Assembly: GCA_002914845.1 (NCBI GenBank)
Contig: JXTC01000018.1
Span: 826,995-890,994 of the forward strand
Source of the DNA: Trema orientale
Taxonomy: Eukaryota; Streptophyta; Magnoliopsida; Rosales; Cannabaceae
Direction of reading: 5' to 3'
DNA: 64,000 bases
The notes under the pieces were generated by a model. The model saw only the letters and a program-made list of their open reading frames with translations. It did not search any database and was not told the DNA's origin. Position 1 is the first letter of the stretch. Each line of letters starts with the position of its first letter. Positions 37,089 through 50,448 of this stretch are shown here, piece by piece. Made by a program: the position numbers and the translations under genes.

Positions 37089-40000
37089 ATGGCGACGACG
37101 ACGAATACAACGACGTCGTTTTTGACGGCGACCCAGCGGTACGCCGCGGGAGCTCTCTTCGCTCTCGCTCTTCACCAGGCGCAGATCAATCAGAGCCGTC
37201 CATTGGGCTTGTTCCCCGACGACGAACCACCGTCCGATGATCGGACCAGTAGTAGTAGCGGCAGTAGCGACTCGGTCGCCGACGATCCTGATCTCTGGGT
37301 CCACGAAATCTCTGGCCTTCTCCGCCCTGTATTCAGGTTCGTCTCACTCTTCTTCTTCTTCTTATTCTTATTCTCTAATCGAATCATTAGATTTTGATTA
37401 TTTCGATTTTGATTTTTCTGTAATTTGGGCGGAGGAACTCATATAATCGATTTGAATTTTCTTGAGTTCTCATCAATTTTGAAACCCTAGCATTGATTAT
37501 TGAATGAATAGGTTTTTAGGAATTGAGTCAGTGGCATGGTCTGGACTTGAGGAAACTGCTGGATCTTCTCCAGCTAAACATCATGTTGGAGCAGTATGTT
37601 CTTTCTTTTTAATTTGGTTTTTTTTTGGGGTTTATGGGTTTTGTAATTTGTAATGTATTAATTCATTTGGGGGTTCACTTTTTTGGTGTTGTTACAGTTT
37701 TTAAGGTTGCTAGCGGAAGAGGAAAATGGCGAGAATTCAGATCAAGAACTTGCTCTATCAAGAGCTGTTGATGCCATGGCGCGTAGCATGGAAAAAACTT
37801 CGGAAGTTTCCGAGTCTAAGAAGGAAAAGAGGCGTGAATATGAAAATGAGTGGAGGGAGAAATGTTCTACAGCTGAGGTGCAATCAAACATGGAAGCAGC
37901 TGGTATAAAATCTGAAGTTCAGAAGAGTGCCGATGAAAATAGTTTGGCCATTGAAGATGGACTTGATGGGTCTGGCTCTAAAGTTGATGAGAAGCCCATT
38001 GAAGAGGTAGTGCTTTGTTATCAGAGGAAAATGACTGTTCTTTATGAGCTTCTCACAGCTTGTCTGGCGGATACACACGCAGACACTAAGAAGTGTACCC
38101 GTAAAAGAAAGGGATATGATGCCCGGCATCGTGTTACTCTGCGGTTGCTGGGGACTTGGCTTGATGTCCAATGGATAAAGATGGTTTGTACTTCGAACCT
38201 GTTATTACTATGTTGTTACTTAAGGTTTTGTTTCTTAGTGTTACTATAGGTTTTTATGCAATGCTGAGCTTGTATGAATTAGGATGCTTTACATGTCGTC
38301 TTGGTTTATCATGTTTGTAAATGGGAACTCAGAATAGTATTTCACATTCATCCATAGATCACCTATCTTCTGCATTTTTTATGTTATATGCGTTGTTGAA
38401 CCTTATGTTATGTGAGTTGTTCAGCCTTATGGTCCAATTGGCATTGCCAACGTGCATGTTTTGTCAACCATGTTGTTTTGTATACTCGTCAATTATAGTT
38501 CTTTCTTCTCAGTTTAAAGCATACTAAAGTTATTACCATTCTCTAACAGTTCAACTTCATGCTTTATATTAGTTTTGATAGGGGTTATTTTCTCTGAGCA
38601 GGAAGCTATCGAGACCATGGTTGCTTGCTCTGCAATGGCTTTGGCTGAAAAAAAGGAAGAGTCAAATGAAGAACCTCAGTCATCAAAAAGCAAGTGGGCC
38701 AAGTGGAAGCGTGGCGGCATTATTGGTGCAGCTGCGTTAACTGGTGGAACGTTGATGGCAATTACTGGAGGTATGGGATGGCCACATCTTTGTATGTTGT
38801 TTTGGAGAACTATAAAATTCCATTTGAAATGATTTTCTCATGGCTCGACTGGTTATGACTCTGTTCGGTGCAATTTTATTCAATAGGATTAGCCGCCCCA
38901 GCCATAGCTGCAGGACTTAGTGCTCTAGCTCCAACATTGGGCACTCTGATACCAGTAATTGGGGCAAGCGGATTTGCTGCAGCTGCTAGTGCTGCAGGAA
39001 CTGTTGCGGGATCTGTTGCTGTTGCTGCATCATTTGGAGGTGAGCAGCTGATCTCACTTCTATGTCTTTTAATCTCTCTATCTCAATGTTGTCATTTCCT
39101 TTTTAAATGGGGTTTTGTCCTTTTGTGTGTGTGTGTGTGTTTTTTTTTTCTTTTTTGGCATGTGTGAATGCTCATTTGCTTTATATCTATGTTAGTTATT
39201 TACAGCATCCAATCGATCCTCTCAGCAGAATGTTGTGTCTAACTTCATTATGTTCAGCTTTAGAGGTCTCTGTACCACTCAAATGATAATTTAATAAAAT
39301 GAAGATGGTCCTTTTTGATGGAATTCTGAGGGTGTATTTTTCTGTGATTAAGTAATAAATCATAAAAAGAGATCCGTATCATCTTGTCTTGCTTCTGATT
39401 TCTCTATTTCTTTAGAATACCAAGTTGGGCTCTTCTCTTACCCGTATCGAATAGAACATGCTGAGCCAAATCTTCAAAATGCGTTTATGGTTGCGGAAAA
39501 ATGACAAACCCAAAACGATAGTTAGGATAGATGTTCGTTTCCTTCCTCTGGTCTACTTAAACAGACTCTAGTTTGTTGAGAAATCAAATTCGTGAAGTCT
39601 AATTGACTTTTTTGCATGCTTTGGTTAAACATAGCTGCTGGAGCTGGACTTACAGGGAGCAAAATGGCTAGGAGAACTGGGAGTGTTGATGAATTCGAAT
39701 TCAGAGTTGTAGGAGAAAATCATAATCAAGGCGTGAGTTTTCCGAGCTCTATTTTGTGTATTTGTGCGTGCGTGCGTGCTGGAGAGGGTGAGTGGGTGGG
39801 GTGGGGGGGGGGGGTTCAGAAATTTTATTTTTTGTATCCAAACAACTTATTGATCCAAATTTTAATTTCCTTATCCACCAGAGGTTAGCAGTTGAGATCA
39901 TGGTCTCAGGATTTGTTTTTGATGAGGAAGATTTTGTCAGGCCTTGGGAAGTACAGAGTGACAACTTGGAAAGGTATAAGCTTTTTACTTTCTATGAAGT

Positions 40001-42957
40001 TCAAAGTCCTCATATCACATTTCATTTAGTTTGGCCCAAGAAATGTGAAATGTTAGGGGGGAATTCAAAAATTGGGATATCAGATATACAGTTGGGTTTC
40101 AGAGAAGAGACAATTATTATTATTATTTTTTATTTTGGCCCTCTGTCTTTTGCATAATAATTAAACTGAAAACCAGAATAACTCTATGTTCCTCCTAACT
40201 TGATAGAGTGGCATGTTTCTAGTTAGTTTGTGTTCAACACATCTCTTCGTTCTTTTACTTCATGTTCCTTGTTACGTATTATGTTACATTGTAACGTCTT
40301 TTCCTATCATACTTGCATTCCTTTTGTGGCTGGAATTTTTTTGGTTGTTAATTTTTCGTAGAGCTTTTCAATGACTCTCTAATTTGTGGTTTCTTTAGCG
40401 AAATACTATTTTCATTGACCAGTAATAGGAGGGTTCTTGCCCACTGGCTTAGAATAGGGTCTTTTACGATTATAACGATTCATCAAATAGGATTTTTTTT
40501 CTTAAAAAAAATCAAAATATAGGGGTATTATAACTACTGACATCAACATCAAACGTTAATGTGGTTAACAATCAGAATAAGCCTCACCATCATTGTGCAT
40601 TGCTACCAAATTCAGTTTGCTTGTTAGGGCTTATAGACTCTTGAAATTTTGTCAGGGTAATCTTCTTTTATAAAAGTATAACATGGTGGGAACTGGAATC
40701 AAAGAATCAGTAGATCCGTACAATTGCTACCGTTGTTTTTTTGAGAGGCGTACCAGTATATTTCGTTTGTCTTGTATATTTCTTTTATTTGTTCCTGGTT
40801 CTCATATCACTATTTCTTTCACAAATTTAAAACTTTGATTGCACATGGTCTACGAGAAAAGGAGTTGCAAGTTACATCTCTCTTATCGCTGTAACAATTT
40901 TTCAGGTATGCGCTGCAGTGGGAGTCTAAGAATCTAATTGCAGTCAGCACTGCAATTCAGGATTGGCTCACATCAAGTAAATGTTCTAAACCTCATGGCT
41001 GTTATTTGTTGTTTGGCATATAGTATGATGATAACATAGCTGCTTCTTCTTGTAGGAATTTCAATGGAATTGATGAAACAAGGTGCAATGTTGACTGTGT
41101 TAAGCACACTTGTTGCTGCACTGGCTTGGCCAGCAACGTTACTTGCAGCTACCGATTTCATAGATAGCACATGGACAATCGCTATTGACAGGTTAACACT
41201 TTCTTTCTTGTATGACAGTTGAATTTGTATTAGATGAAGGGTAGAATATGACTACTTCCATTCTCGTTTTTATATATTGCATTGAAGTTTTGTGGTTGGG
41301 TGGGGAAGCTTTCGTATCTCCCATTAGAGGCATCCAATGTGAGGGCTTATGTTGATTTTGGTTACAGCTAGTGACTGCCAATTTTTATTTCTTCACCTAT
41401 GATTTAGCAAATACCAAAATTTGAATCTGAGGGCTGCTTGTAGACTAATTTTAGGGGTTAGGCTTCAGCTATGGCTTAATTTCAGCTCTTTTAACAAACT
41501 GAATCGTGAAAATTGGTGCTAGTAGTCTCACGACGAAATTAAATTTAAATCCTCATTTTTATCATTCAACTTCTTGCCCCTGATAAACTGTCTTTGTTCT
41601 TTGTGATGGACAGTAATTATTTATGATGGAATTCATTGGATCATTATACCAACCTACATAAATACTGAATGAACCATAGCTGATGGTGTTTTCAACCTCC
41701 CGAAGTACATCTTTTAGGCTTCTTAGAGTAATGTTAGAAATATGTGTTTTAAGTTTCTATTTCCTGTCTAGATTACTAAAACTTTGACATTTTCTAGATC
41801 GGACAAAGCAGGAAGGTTGCTTGCTGAAGTGTTATTAAAAGGATTTCATGGGAACAGGTTCACAAGTCATAACTTGATTGAAATTGCCAGCGCCTTTTGT
41901 AAATTCATTCTATTTAATATCCAAATTTGGCTTTCCATGAATCTTTCAGGCCTGTGACACTCGTAGGTTACTCGCTTGGAGCACGAGTTATTTTCAAGTG
42001 TCTCCAGTTTTTGGCTGAAACTGAAAAGAATGGTAATGATTACCTTTCCCTCTTCGAAGTATCTCAGCTGATATAATGACCCCAATTTAATGATTTTTGC
42101 AGCTGAACTAGTAGAAAGAGTTGTTCTACTTGGAGCACCCATTCCAATTAAAGATGAGAACTGGGGAGCTGCTAGAAAGGTGTTCTGTTTTTCCTTCCTT
42201 CACTGTGGTTTTTGAGGGTGCAACTGTTTTTTAATGTCAGACTATCTTTACATAATATTTCTACATCTTTAAATTGTCTTTTCTGACTCCTGCTCATTGC
42301 AGATGGTGGCTGGACGATTCGTGAATGCTTACTCTACAAACGATTGGACGCTTGGAGTTGCTTTCCGTGCTAGGTATGCATGACAATAATGATTCTTTGG
42401 GGAAGAACGATATACTCATATGTAGAATGTATGAATTTATGGTAGATAAGCTCTGAATGACATGGCCAGGTCCTCATTGGACCAAGGCTGATATTTCTCT
42501 ATATTTGGTCCTAGGATCCGGTTGTTGGTGGTAAGACCCAAGTTTTTAGTGGGGTGGAGTCTAGCCAACTTCATTCCTACCTAGAAAACAAGTGATCAAC
42601 GGCTTGGGCAATCACAACCTCAAATTACAAATAAAATTGGCTTACAGTTTTACTATGTTGGAGAACCTTAGGATTTTCCGATTCGTCTGTCGTGAAACAG
42701 TTTGCTCACTCAAGGATTAGCTGGAATTCAACCAATTGACGTCCCAGGAATTGAGAATGTAAGATAATTCCTCTCTCTTTGACACGATCATATTGGGGAC
42801 TTCCTCCAGTGATCTATCTATATGAACATTGCAGGTTGACGTAACCGATCTCATTGAAGGCCACTCTTCGTATCTATGGGCTACTCAACAAATCCTAGAG
42901 CTTCTTGAACTGGATACCTACTATCCTGTTTTCCGGGGGACGAAACGCATACAGTAG
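37089..42957 (+). CDS. TMCO4/DUF726 membrane alpha/beta hydrolase
   Basis: 668-residue protein of the DUF726 (TMCO4-like) family, a membrane-associated putative hydrolase whose substrate is unknown. Fifteen exons: 37089-37336, 37512-37593, 37698-38183, 38602-38770, 38887-39039, 39635-39732, 39882-39973, 40906-40976, 41056-41191, 41798-41857, 41950-42032, 42103-42179, 42303-42373, 42701-42758, 42835-42957; phases join throughout. The N-terminal third is acidic and hydrophilic (Ser-rich, then a charged EKRREYENEWREK part). Residues about 310-400 are small and hydrophobic (GGIIGAAALTGG, SGFAAAASAAGTVAGS), consistent with membrane segments. The nucleophile elbow is GYSLG (Ser about 540) in VTLVGYSLGARVIF. 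Later conserved phrases are VVLLGAPIP and YSTNDWTLG. From memory, Arabidopsis At2g18100 is the likely orthologue. Intron 6 holds a G-rich tract. Confidence 0.92.
39791..39814 (+). other. G-rich tract, potential G-quadruplex, in DUF726 intron 6
   Basis: Three G runs of 3, 4 and at least 12 separated by single T (about 39794-39814), followed by TTCAG. The pattern satisfies the usual four-run quadruplex rule because the last run can supply two G blocks. It lies on the coding strand, about 60 nt into the intron that starts at 39733. Confidence 0.6.
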
Positions 42958-43486
42958 ATCGTGTTCTTTTCTTGTCCACTCCACTTACCATTCATTGATC
43001 TCTTGCTTGTATAGCTTTTGATTGAATGTGTAGCTTCCGCCCATGGTGGAATTTTCAGCTGATTCAGGCGTATTCGAGTCCATGTTTTCATTCAAATATA
43101 TCATTCACTTTCCAACTATATACGACTCTTTAATCGTGAAGAACTCACAGAATAGAGTGAAGATCTGTATCAAATGAAAGAAAAAGATGACAAATGTTCT
43201 GTGACCATGTAAAAAACGGCTGAAATGAGCTAAATCTCTGAGGCAGGTTTTAGCTAGCTTTGTTACTGTTGGTGCCATTAACTTTGCGATGTTTGTTCTT
43301 TTATTTCACATGTTATTTGTATGAATATGCACACACACATAGAGAAGTAAGTTGTCAGTTATGTTCACAGTTTATTGATGTGCGAAATGCTGATTATGTT
43401 TGCGTACTCTTCGATTATTCCCAGCACACGTCACTAGTTCAAAGAATCTGGTTGTCTGTGCTAGTTAAAACGATACAAACGAGTTT

Positions 43487-43518
<32 letters not shown>

Positions 43519-44438
43519 ACATACAACTGGCCTCCTGAGCTGTATAAGATAGACCAAGATATTGACTCCTACCCAACTTAACTAAATCTTCGAAATTCCC
43601 TATTTCTGACCCATTACGTGATAGACCATAATATTTATTTTCAGGTTACTTTATACGATACATAGTATAGTTTACAAATGAACGAGGGAATTAATCAATT
43701 CATTTCTCGAAACAATTATTATTCAATAATTCTTTCCCAACAGCCTAATATTGAGTATTTACAAATTAGAAACAGCTAAAAACCCCTGGAGATATCATCA
43801 TAATCGTACTTCTTATCAAAATTAAAAAAAAGTTAAGTTGGTTTCCTAATTCTACCCTACCCTCTGCTTATTATTTATTTACAAGAACATGCATATTAAT
43901 AACGAGTGAGAAGCGAGGAAGTTTCGGAAAAATTATATTTTAAAAATAGTTTTGGACGAAAAAGAAAGGGGGAAAAATCACGTTGCGTGCGGCATAGCAG
44001 AGGCCCAATTTGAAGGAACTTGGGAAGCAAAGGCGGTGCTTGCTTGCTTCTCTCTCTTGTCTTCCAGTTGGGTCAAACAAAGCTTAGCGATTCCGATTAT
44101 TACAGGCCCAGAATCAGAATCATTCTCCCGTATAAGCGCAACCCCAATCAATCAATCAATCAATTCTCCTCCTATTCCAGATTTTTATATTCCTATTCCT
44201 TATCCTTTTAAAAGGTTTCTCTCGATAAGAGGTACGATCCCTAGACTCGCTTGCTTTTTCTGTACGGTTTTTCATTTACTTTCCGTTTGGTTCCCGAGAA
44301 AATGGGTTGCTCAATTTCTAAAATGCGAACTATTATTTTTATGTGATTTTGATTTACACGAACGATTATTTAGGCGATTCAGATATTAATAGCTCTTTCG
44401 AAGGATAGATTTTGGATATTAGCCGAGAGGAAGTCGAA
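42958..44438. other. Spacer between DUF726 and DUF1640 genes
   Basis: Contains 3' UTR of the DUF726 gene, a GA microsatellite at 43492-43518, and from about 43950 the upstream region and leader of the DUF1640 gene with a short CAAT tandem run near 44146-44165. No gene was recognised. Confidence 0.5.
43492..43518. repeat. GA microsatellite
   Basis: Perfect (AG)n run downstream of the DUF726 gene. Confidence 0.85.
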
Positions 44439-46299
44439 ATGGCCGCTGCTGCGGCGTGTAAGCGGGTGCTGTTGCCATTAGGAATCAATTCGGGGAATGG
44501 ATTTGGAGCTTATGCTGCTTCTCAAGCTTTGTCTCCAGCTCTGAGGTTTAGGTATTTGGATTGTAGACTCGTTTCTCAGCTCGTCAAATCTAATGGAAAG
44601 CGCCTTTTTCTCGTCGATACCTTAGCCTTGGTTGGTAATTTTTCCCATTGCGATTCTTTTCATTACGGATTAGTAAATGTGCCCTTTTGTTCAATTTCCG
44701 GAGTTTAATTGATTTTTTTTTTTTTTTTCGCATCATCGAAAGGTTGGTTTTGGTTTTGGTTTTCAACAGCATTGTATAACTACTTTTTTTTTTTTTAATA
44801 ATGTCGAGACGACACCAATGATAAAAAAGTGTGAAGGAAAGAAGTTGAGATTGTAGAGCTTGTTCTTTCGCTCTAATGGTGTATCTAACGGAATTGACAT
44901 TCTGCATTGTGTCTTAGGTCAGGAGATTAGAGGGACAAGGTGTTCCCTCGCAGCAAGCCGAGGCGATAACGGCTGCCATAACTGAAGTATTGAACGACAG
45001 CTTGGAAAATGTATCTCACTCGTTTGTTTCCAAGGGAGAAATGCAGAAAGTAAGCATTTGTGTTTGCAAATTTGTGTTCTTATGCATAACGACTCATGTA
45101 TATGGTTTCATTATGTTCGTCTACGAAGATTTTTATTGGAAGGAGCTATATTGATTGAGAGGTAGTACATGCTAGTAAACTTTCCTTTCCTGTTATCTGA
45201 AATTTTTTGCTGCTTGGGTGTATATTTTGTGTTGGTAGATTGAAATGATTCAAGATTCCAATTTGTCCAAATTCAAATCCGAAGTTCAAAGCTCACAGGT
45301 ATTAACAAGCTATTCATATTACTTGGCCTTTGTTTGTTGTTTGTTTTAATCATTTTTCATTTTTCTCAAATGATGTTATTAGACTCTCTAGTCCTTGAAG
45401 TTTATCGCACTAGAATTTTTTTATGTGCATACGATCTTCTGGGTATCTGGTTTTGTGACATATTCTCTTTTAAATGATTACAACTTTGGACTAATCAAAT
45501 GACCCTGCGTATCTATTAATAAGTTGAACTTGAAACCGGTTCTCACAAAATACTCTCTTTCGCTCAATCTCTTGCTAACTATGTATTTATATGAGTTCTC
45601 ACAATGGATATTCTTATGCTTGCCTACACTAGTTGCCTTTATTCATATATTCAAATATTTAAACAAAAATACAGGGTCACCATTTTTCATTATTGCAACA
45701 CGAGACTGAGAAACTGCGGAATGATATAGAGAAGATGCGCAGTGAACTGAGGTCTGTTTTGTGGAATTGCAATTGAAATTGTGTGTCTGATGCAGTGTGA
45801 ACATTTATTTTCTCTATTATGAATTTCATGTTTCAGGGACATTGATTTTTGATGCAGGTATGAAATTGACAAAGTTACTGCAGGGCAGCGACTCGATTTG
45901 AATCTCGAAAGGGGGTGAGGAAGTAAAATTGCAGTATTTAAATTTTCTATGAATGTTTTATCTTTGTCACTCTGTTTTTTCTCGATATCTTCACCTTGCA
46001 CTAATGCGCTATTGTGGTTTACAAGCGCAGGAGGATAAGGGAAGAACTCGCAAATCAGAACGCCGAAACCACTAACCTTACTAACAAACTTGATCGGGTA
46101 GGAACTAGGAGCTAAGTGTTTTAATTGATGTCCCTTAATAAGTTTCACCTCTAATTGCTGGTCTCTCCTTAATTATCAGGAAATTCATGCTTTGAGGGCC
46201 CAGTTGGAAGCAGCCAAATATGATGTTATAAAATACTGCATAGGTACTCTTGTTTCTATTTCTGCTGTGGGTCTTGCTGTACTCCGCATTTTGATGTAA
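44439..46299 (+). CDS. DUF1640 (MCUR1/CCDC90B-like) mitochondrial coiled-coil protein
   Basis: 234-residue protein of the DUF1640 family, which includes animal MCUR1/CCDC90B (linked to mitochondrial calcium uniporter function) and yeast Fmp32. Exons: 44439-44630, 44918-45049, 45239-45298, 45675-45751, 45858-45914, 46031-46097, 46180-46299. The N-terminus (Ala/Arg/Lys-rich, few acids) looks like a mitochondrial presequence. The domain begins near residue 56 (LFLVDTLALVRRLEGQG). A long coiled coil runs through about 95-205 (LLQHETEKLRNDIEKMRSEL, LANQNAETTNLTNKLDREIH). One membrane segment ends the protein (CIGTLVSISAVGLAVLRILM). ATG 44439 is the first in-frame Met; the reading frame upstream has none. 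The donor of intron 1 is a weak GTTGGT, kept because it alone preserves phase. Confidence 0.9.
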
Positions 46300-49200
46300 A
46301 CATCCTGTACAATGTGACATTAAACATTGGAGCCTTTTAGAGATGCTCATTCTTTCCGTCTTGTATGCTTGACAACCATGAAAAAGCTACTAAAGAAAAT
46401 GAACGAAGCTGTTGTGTTAGTTGAGACTCGAAGAAGAATTTCCAAATAGATTAAAGTTATTTCCCCTTCTCCGGGACTTTAATGCAAACTGGTGTATTTT
46501 CTTTTCCCTACCTCATTATGGGGTGTACTTCTGCTATGATTGTTCTTTAATGGACTATTCCGACTTATTAATGATATATAGCAAGGATGGTCTTCGGTGG
46601 CATTTTTGGCCTCCGCTGGTAAAAATGAAGCATTACTTTAGTTTTAGTACCATGAGATTTTTGTAAATGGTGCTTTTGCGTGTAATTGCAACAATTATAT
46701 TTTTGGTACAAGGAATAAGAAATTAGACTAGATGTTCATGACTGCTTGGCCGCCATAGTATTAATCACTCACCCATCTTTGTATGGATTTGGACACCGTG
46801 GTCAGTGGAAGGCAATGAGCTGGGCTTTCGCTAGGACGGCCTTCCGCGAGGCTGCCGTGAGGTGGGCCAGGTTGGGCTTGAGGTTAATGTAGTTTGGGCT
46901 GCTATGCCAACGTCGTGGCCTCCTTATCTCATTCTCAGGGCACTTTGCTTGTTAGATTACCAATCCATCCCAAAAAAAGGAAACAATTAGGGATTAGGAC
47001 ATTTATAAATTTATGGTCTTTATGCATAAATATAGGGACTATCCGTTCCTAAAATTATCACAATCTTAAAAAATTCAAATTGAAAAAGAAAAAAAAAAGG
47101 GGAATTTACAAAAATACGGTTTTTTATATGGAAGATTTAAAAATTACGACCAGCGGAGAAAAAATGAAAAAATACGACTTCTAGTGTAAAAAGTAACAAA
47201 AATACGGCTTGATATAAGGTTTTATACGACTTGATAGCCAAAAGTGAAAAACACCTGGGAAAGCTCGTGGGCTTGCATCAGTCCTAATGCTGATGTCATA
47301 CACGTCAGCTATTTTAACAAAACTGAAGTCGAATCACGTACTGGGTATAAATTCCTCAAAAAAAAAAAAAAGAAGGGAAAAGCCTGAAAAGGTCATCCTT
47401 TGGCCCAAATATCTCCTAGTTTTTTTTTTTTCGATAGTCAAAATATCTCCTAGTTAGGTCTATCATTTCCCCTTCGTATTCTCTGCTTCGTGTTTGAACC
47501 ATTCTACACTTTTAGCAGGTTCTTTCTCGCACGAGCCGGGGACACCACAAGTCAACACCTATTTCCTATATGTTTTACACCAGCCTAAGTATGCTCTTCA
47601 ATTCTGATCACGTGTAGGAAACTAGGCCTAGATTGTGAAGATAGTTACAAAGTTAAGAAAGTCGAAAACTTATCACAAAGGCAGTTAATGTTGTGAAGAC
47701 ATTTACAAAGTATTTTTTTTTTCGGAGGTCAGAAGACATTTACAAAGTTAAAAGTCTATAATGTATCAAGAAGGCAGTGATTGTAATCAACATTAGTTTT
47801 AAATTAAAAGGGGTTAGATTTTTCCTTCTTCTCACTTATATGGAGAGGGATCTTAATATTTGATCCCTTGGAGGTAAGGTTTGCCTCAAAAAATCTATAA
47901 CCATTCTTATCTTACTTTTTCTTTTGGTCTGGTGTTTTCATTGGAAAAATAAATAAATAAACAAAATAATTGTAAAAAGGCTACAAACTAACAAAGCTAT
48001 ACGGAACTCATCTGTCTTACTCGGGCCAACGATAAATATCTCTTTTTGTTTTTTTGTTTTTTTTTGGAAACAAGTGATGTTATTTGTGGCTCTTTAGCTA
48101 AAGAGTATCAACCATCGTATTCACTACCATTACAGCTTCTTTCAGCCACATGAAAATGTCAAGTTTTGACGGTGAGTCATTAAATATTAAAAAAACGTTT
48201 GAAAAATTGAATTCCTAGAAGGGAAAAGCATCTAAAATTCGAGGCACAAAGTCCCACTTTAAGGCTTGAATCTAGAAAGTATCATATGATGTGAATGTGT
48301 ACTGAAAGTTTGCGCTTAGATGTGAAAAGAGACCAAAACTTAGATGGCAAAAACCAACAAATCATTGTCCCCATTATTAAATTAGCATTTGTTGAAATAT
48401 TGGATATTGCCAAATTCTTNATTTGTATATACTAGAGCGTGATTTTTTCTCAGCAAGTTTCCAAAACACAAACACCAACACCAACACAACAAAAGTGTAG
48501 ATCGTAAGGATCAAACAATATTTCCCATTTTCTAAATAACAATTATTTAAACAGAATAATTTTATGGACTTGAGAAATTTTTTTAATACCCATATCATAA
48601 TTCACAGTGAGAATCATATCTCAAATAATTAAAAGATTGAAGATAAAGGTCAAGAGAAAAATTAAAAAAAAAACAAATAAAACAAGAAATCACCAATGTA
48701 ATTTAATAGTTTTTGATAGAAGATAAAAGAGAGAAATTCTGAATGGTCCATCTAAGCTGATAAAATCATATTGTCTTGTCCACTCTTTGTTTATTACCAT
48801 CATTATTTAATTGAAAAGATAACGTGGAAGGCTTTACGTCTTTCTCCACCACCTACAAATTCCAAACCCTGGCAACTCTCTCTCTCTCTCTCTCAAATTT
48901 TCAAACGAGCACAAGAAATTGTACAAGGAATATTAATTGAATTGGCCAAACACCTGTCTAACTTGGCTAACTAGGAAAGCACAAAAGGCAACATCCACCA
49001 CTAGTTACACTGTGCGTCAATCTTAAATACCTTATTCTTAACTTTAAATTATTTTTATTAGAGATAATTTGCCCCATAAGTGCGTCGATCTTTTTCACTT
49101 TGTAACGTTTCTATCGGATCGATCAAATAGTGATTAGGATCAATAAGCTTGTCATTTAAAGATCATGAACAAAGTTTATTTTGACACTAATTAATTAATT

Positions 49201-50448
49201 AAGACCCCAGCTTATAAATGGTTCCCTATCTAAATATTTTTGTATCAAACAATTTTTTTTTTTATTGAATGGTTGTATAAAAAATTTGTGCTCGAGAAAC
49301 TACTCTAATTTTGGACCGTCGTTACCATATCCTCACCAAACTTTCTAAATAAGTTCAGAATTCAAATGGCGTTATAAAAGAAAATCCCGCGAGGGAAGAA
49401 CGAAGTAACATATATCTAAATAAAATAAAGAGTTGGTGCTTACAACACAAGTCGACAAACTTGACTCTTTTATAACTTTCTTATGTTTCTTTTTGAACTC
49501 AAGTGGTGATACGTATGGATGATTGAACCAAATATGTATTCTTGTATTTAAGAATTCATTTAAAAAATTTAAAGGAGAAAGAAACATTTAAAATTTTGGA
49601 GAGTGTGATTGGGAAGTTTCACAACGTAACGATTATCATAATAGCAAAATATGAGAGAGAAAATATCTACCAGCTATATTATTTTTTAGCTTACTAAATC
49701 GATTTATAACAACATATAAACGTTCCAATAACTTATAATATATATATATATATGGCCCTATTTGTCTGTATGAATTAATATATACGTTGGTGCTATTGAT
49801 GAAAGATGGATATTGGCACATTGCTGTCAGGAGAAATCAACATAAATAAAGAATTCCCAATTGAAAAAAAAAAAAAAAACTAATTGTGGGGCAGAAATTT
49901 TCGGATGCCTAATAATAATATATATATATTTATATGTATATACCTATACACATATAATGAGTCAAATATCGTAGATCATTCTCAACAAGAAGGAACAAAA
50001 GTTAAACAACAAAAAACAAATTAAGAACAAAGATCTCATTAATGACAACAATTTTCTTTTTCATCCAACTCCAATAACATTTTGTATCTATCCATGGTTC
50101 AATTTTATTCGAGTTGTTTTATTAAATAAAGGGTAAAAAAATAAAAATAAAAATACAAAGACAAAGTTTATACATAAGACAAATGAGACATAGAGGTACT
50201 CTTATACACAAAGAAATTCATTCAACTTCCTTTTAACTTTTTCTATTTTTCTCTCTCTATTTGTCTCTTTTCAGTTATTATTATTAATTTTTTTTCTCTC
50301 ATCCTAATTTTCTCAAATTTTTTTTTAAAATAAAAAAAGAAATTATGATTCAAAAGAGCGAAAAGAAATAAAACATGCAAATGCAAATTAAAATTCACCT
50401 GTGCCGCCCCATCTCACATAAATTCACACTTTGGTTCTTAATCCTTGA
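46300..50448. other. Spacer between DUF1640 gene and ferulate 5-hydroxylase
   Basis: 4.1 kb. A GC-richer island at about 46740-46960 has no readable protein or known repeat ends. The stretch at about 47100-47230 repeats short AAAATACG(A/G)C/G phrases. A phrase ACATTTACAAAGT occurs twice (47700 and 47739). One unknown base (N) stands at 48420. TA runs occur at about 49739-49752. No gene is supported. Confidence 0.5.

Noticed and set aside
44412..44438. Extension of the DUF1640 protein upstream to TTG 44412
   Set aside because: There is no ATG there; the first Met codon is 44439 and gives a normal mitochondrial presequence.
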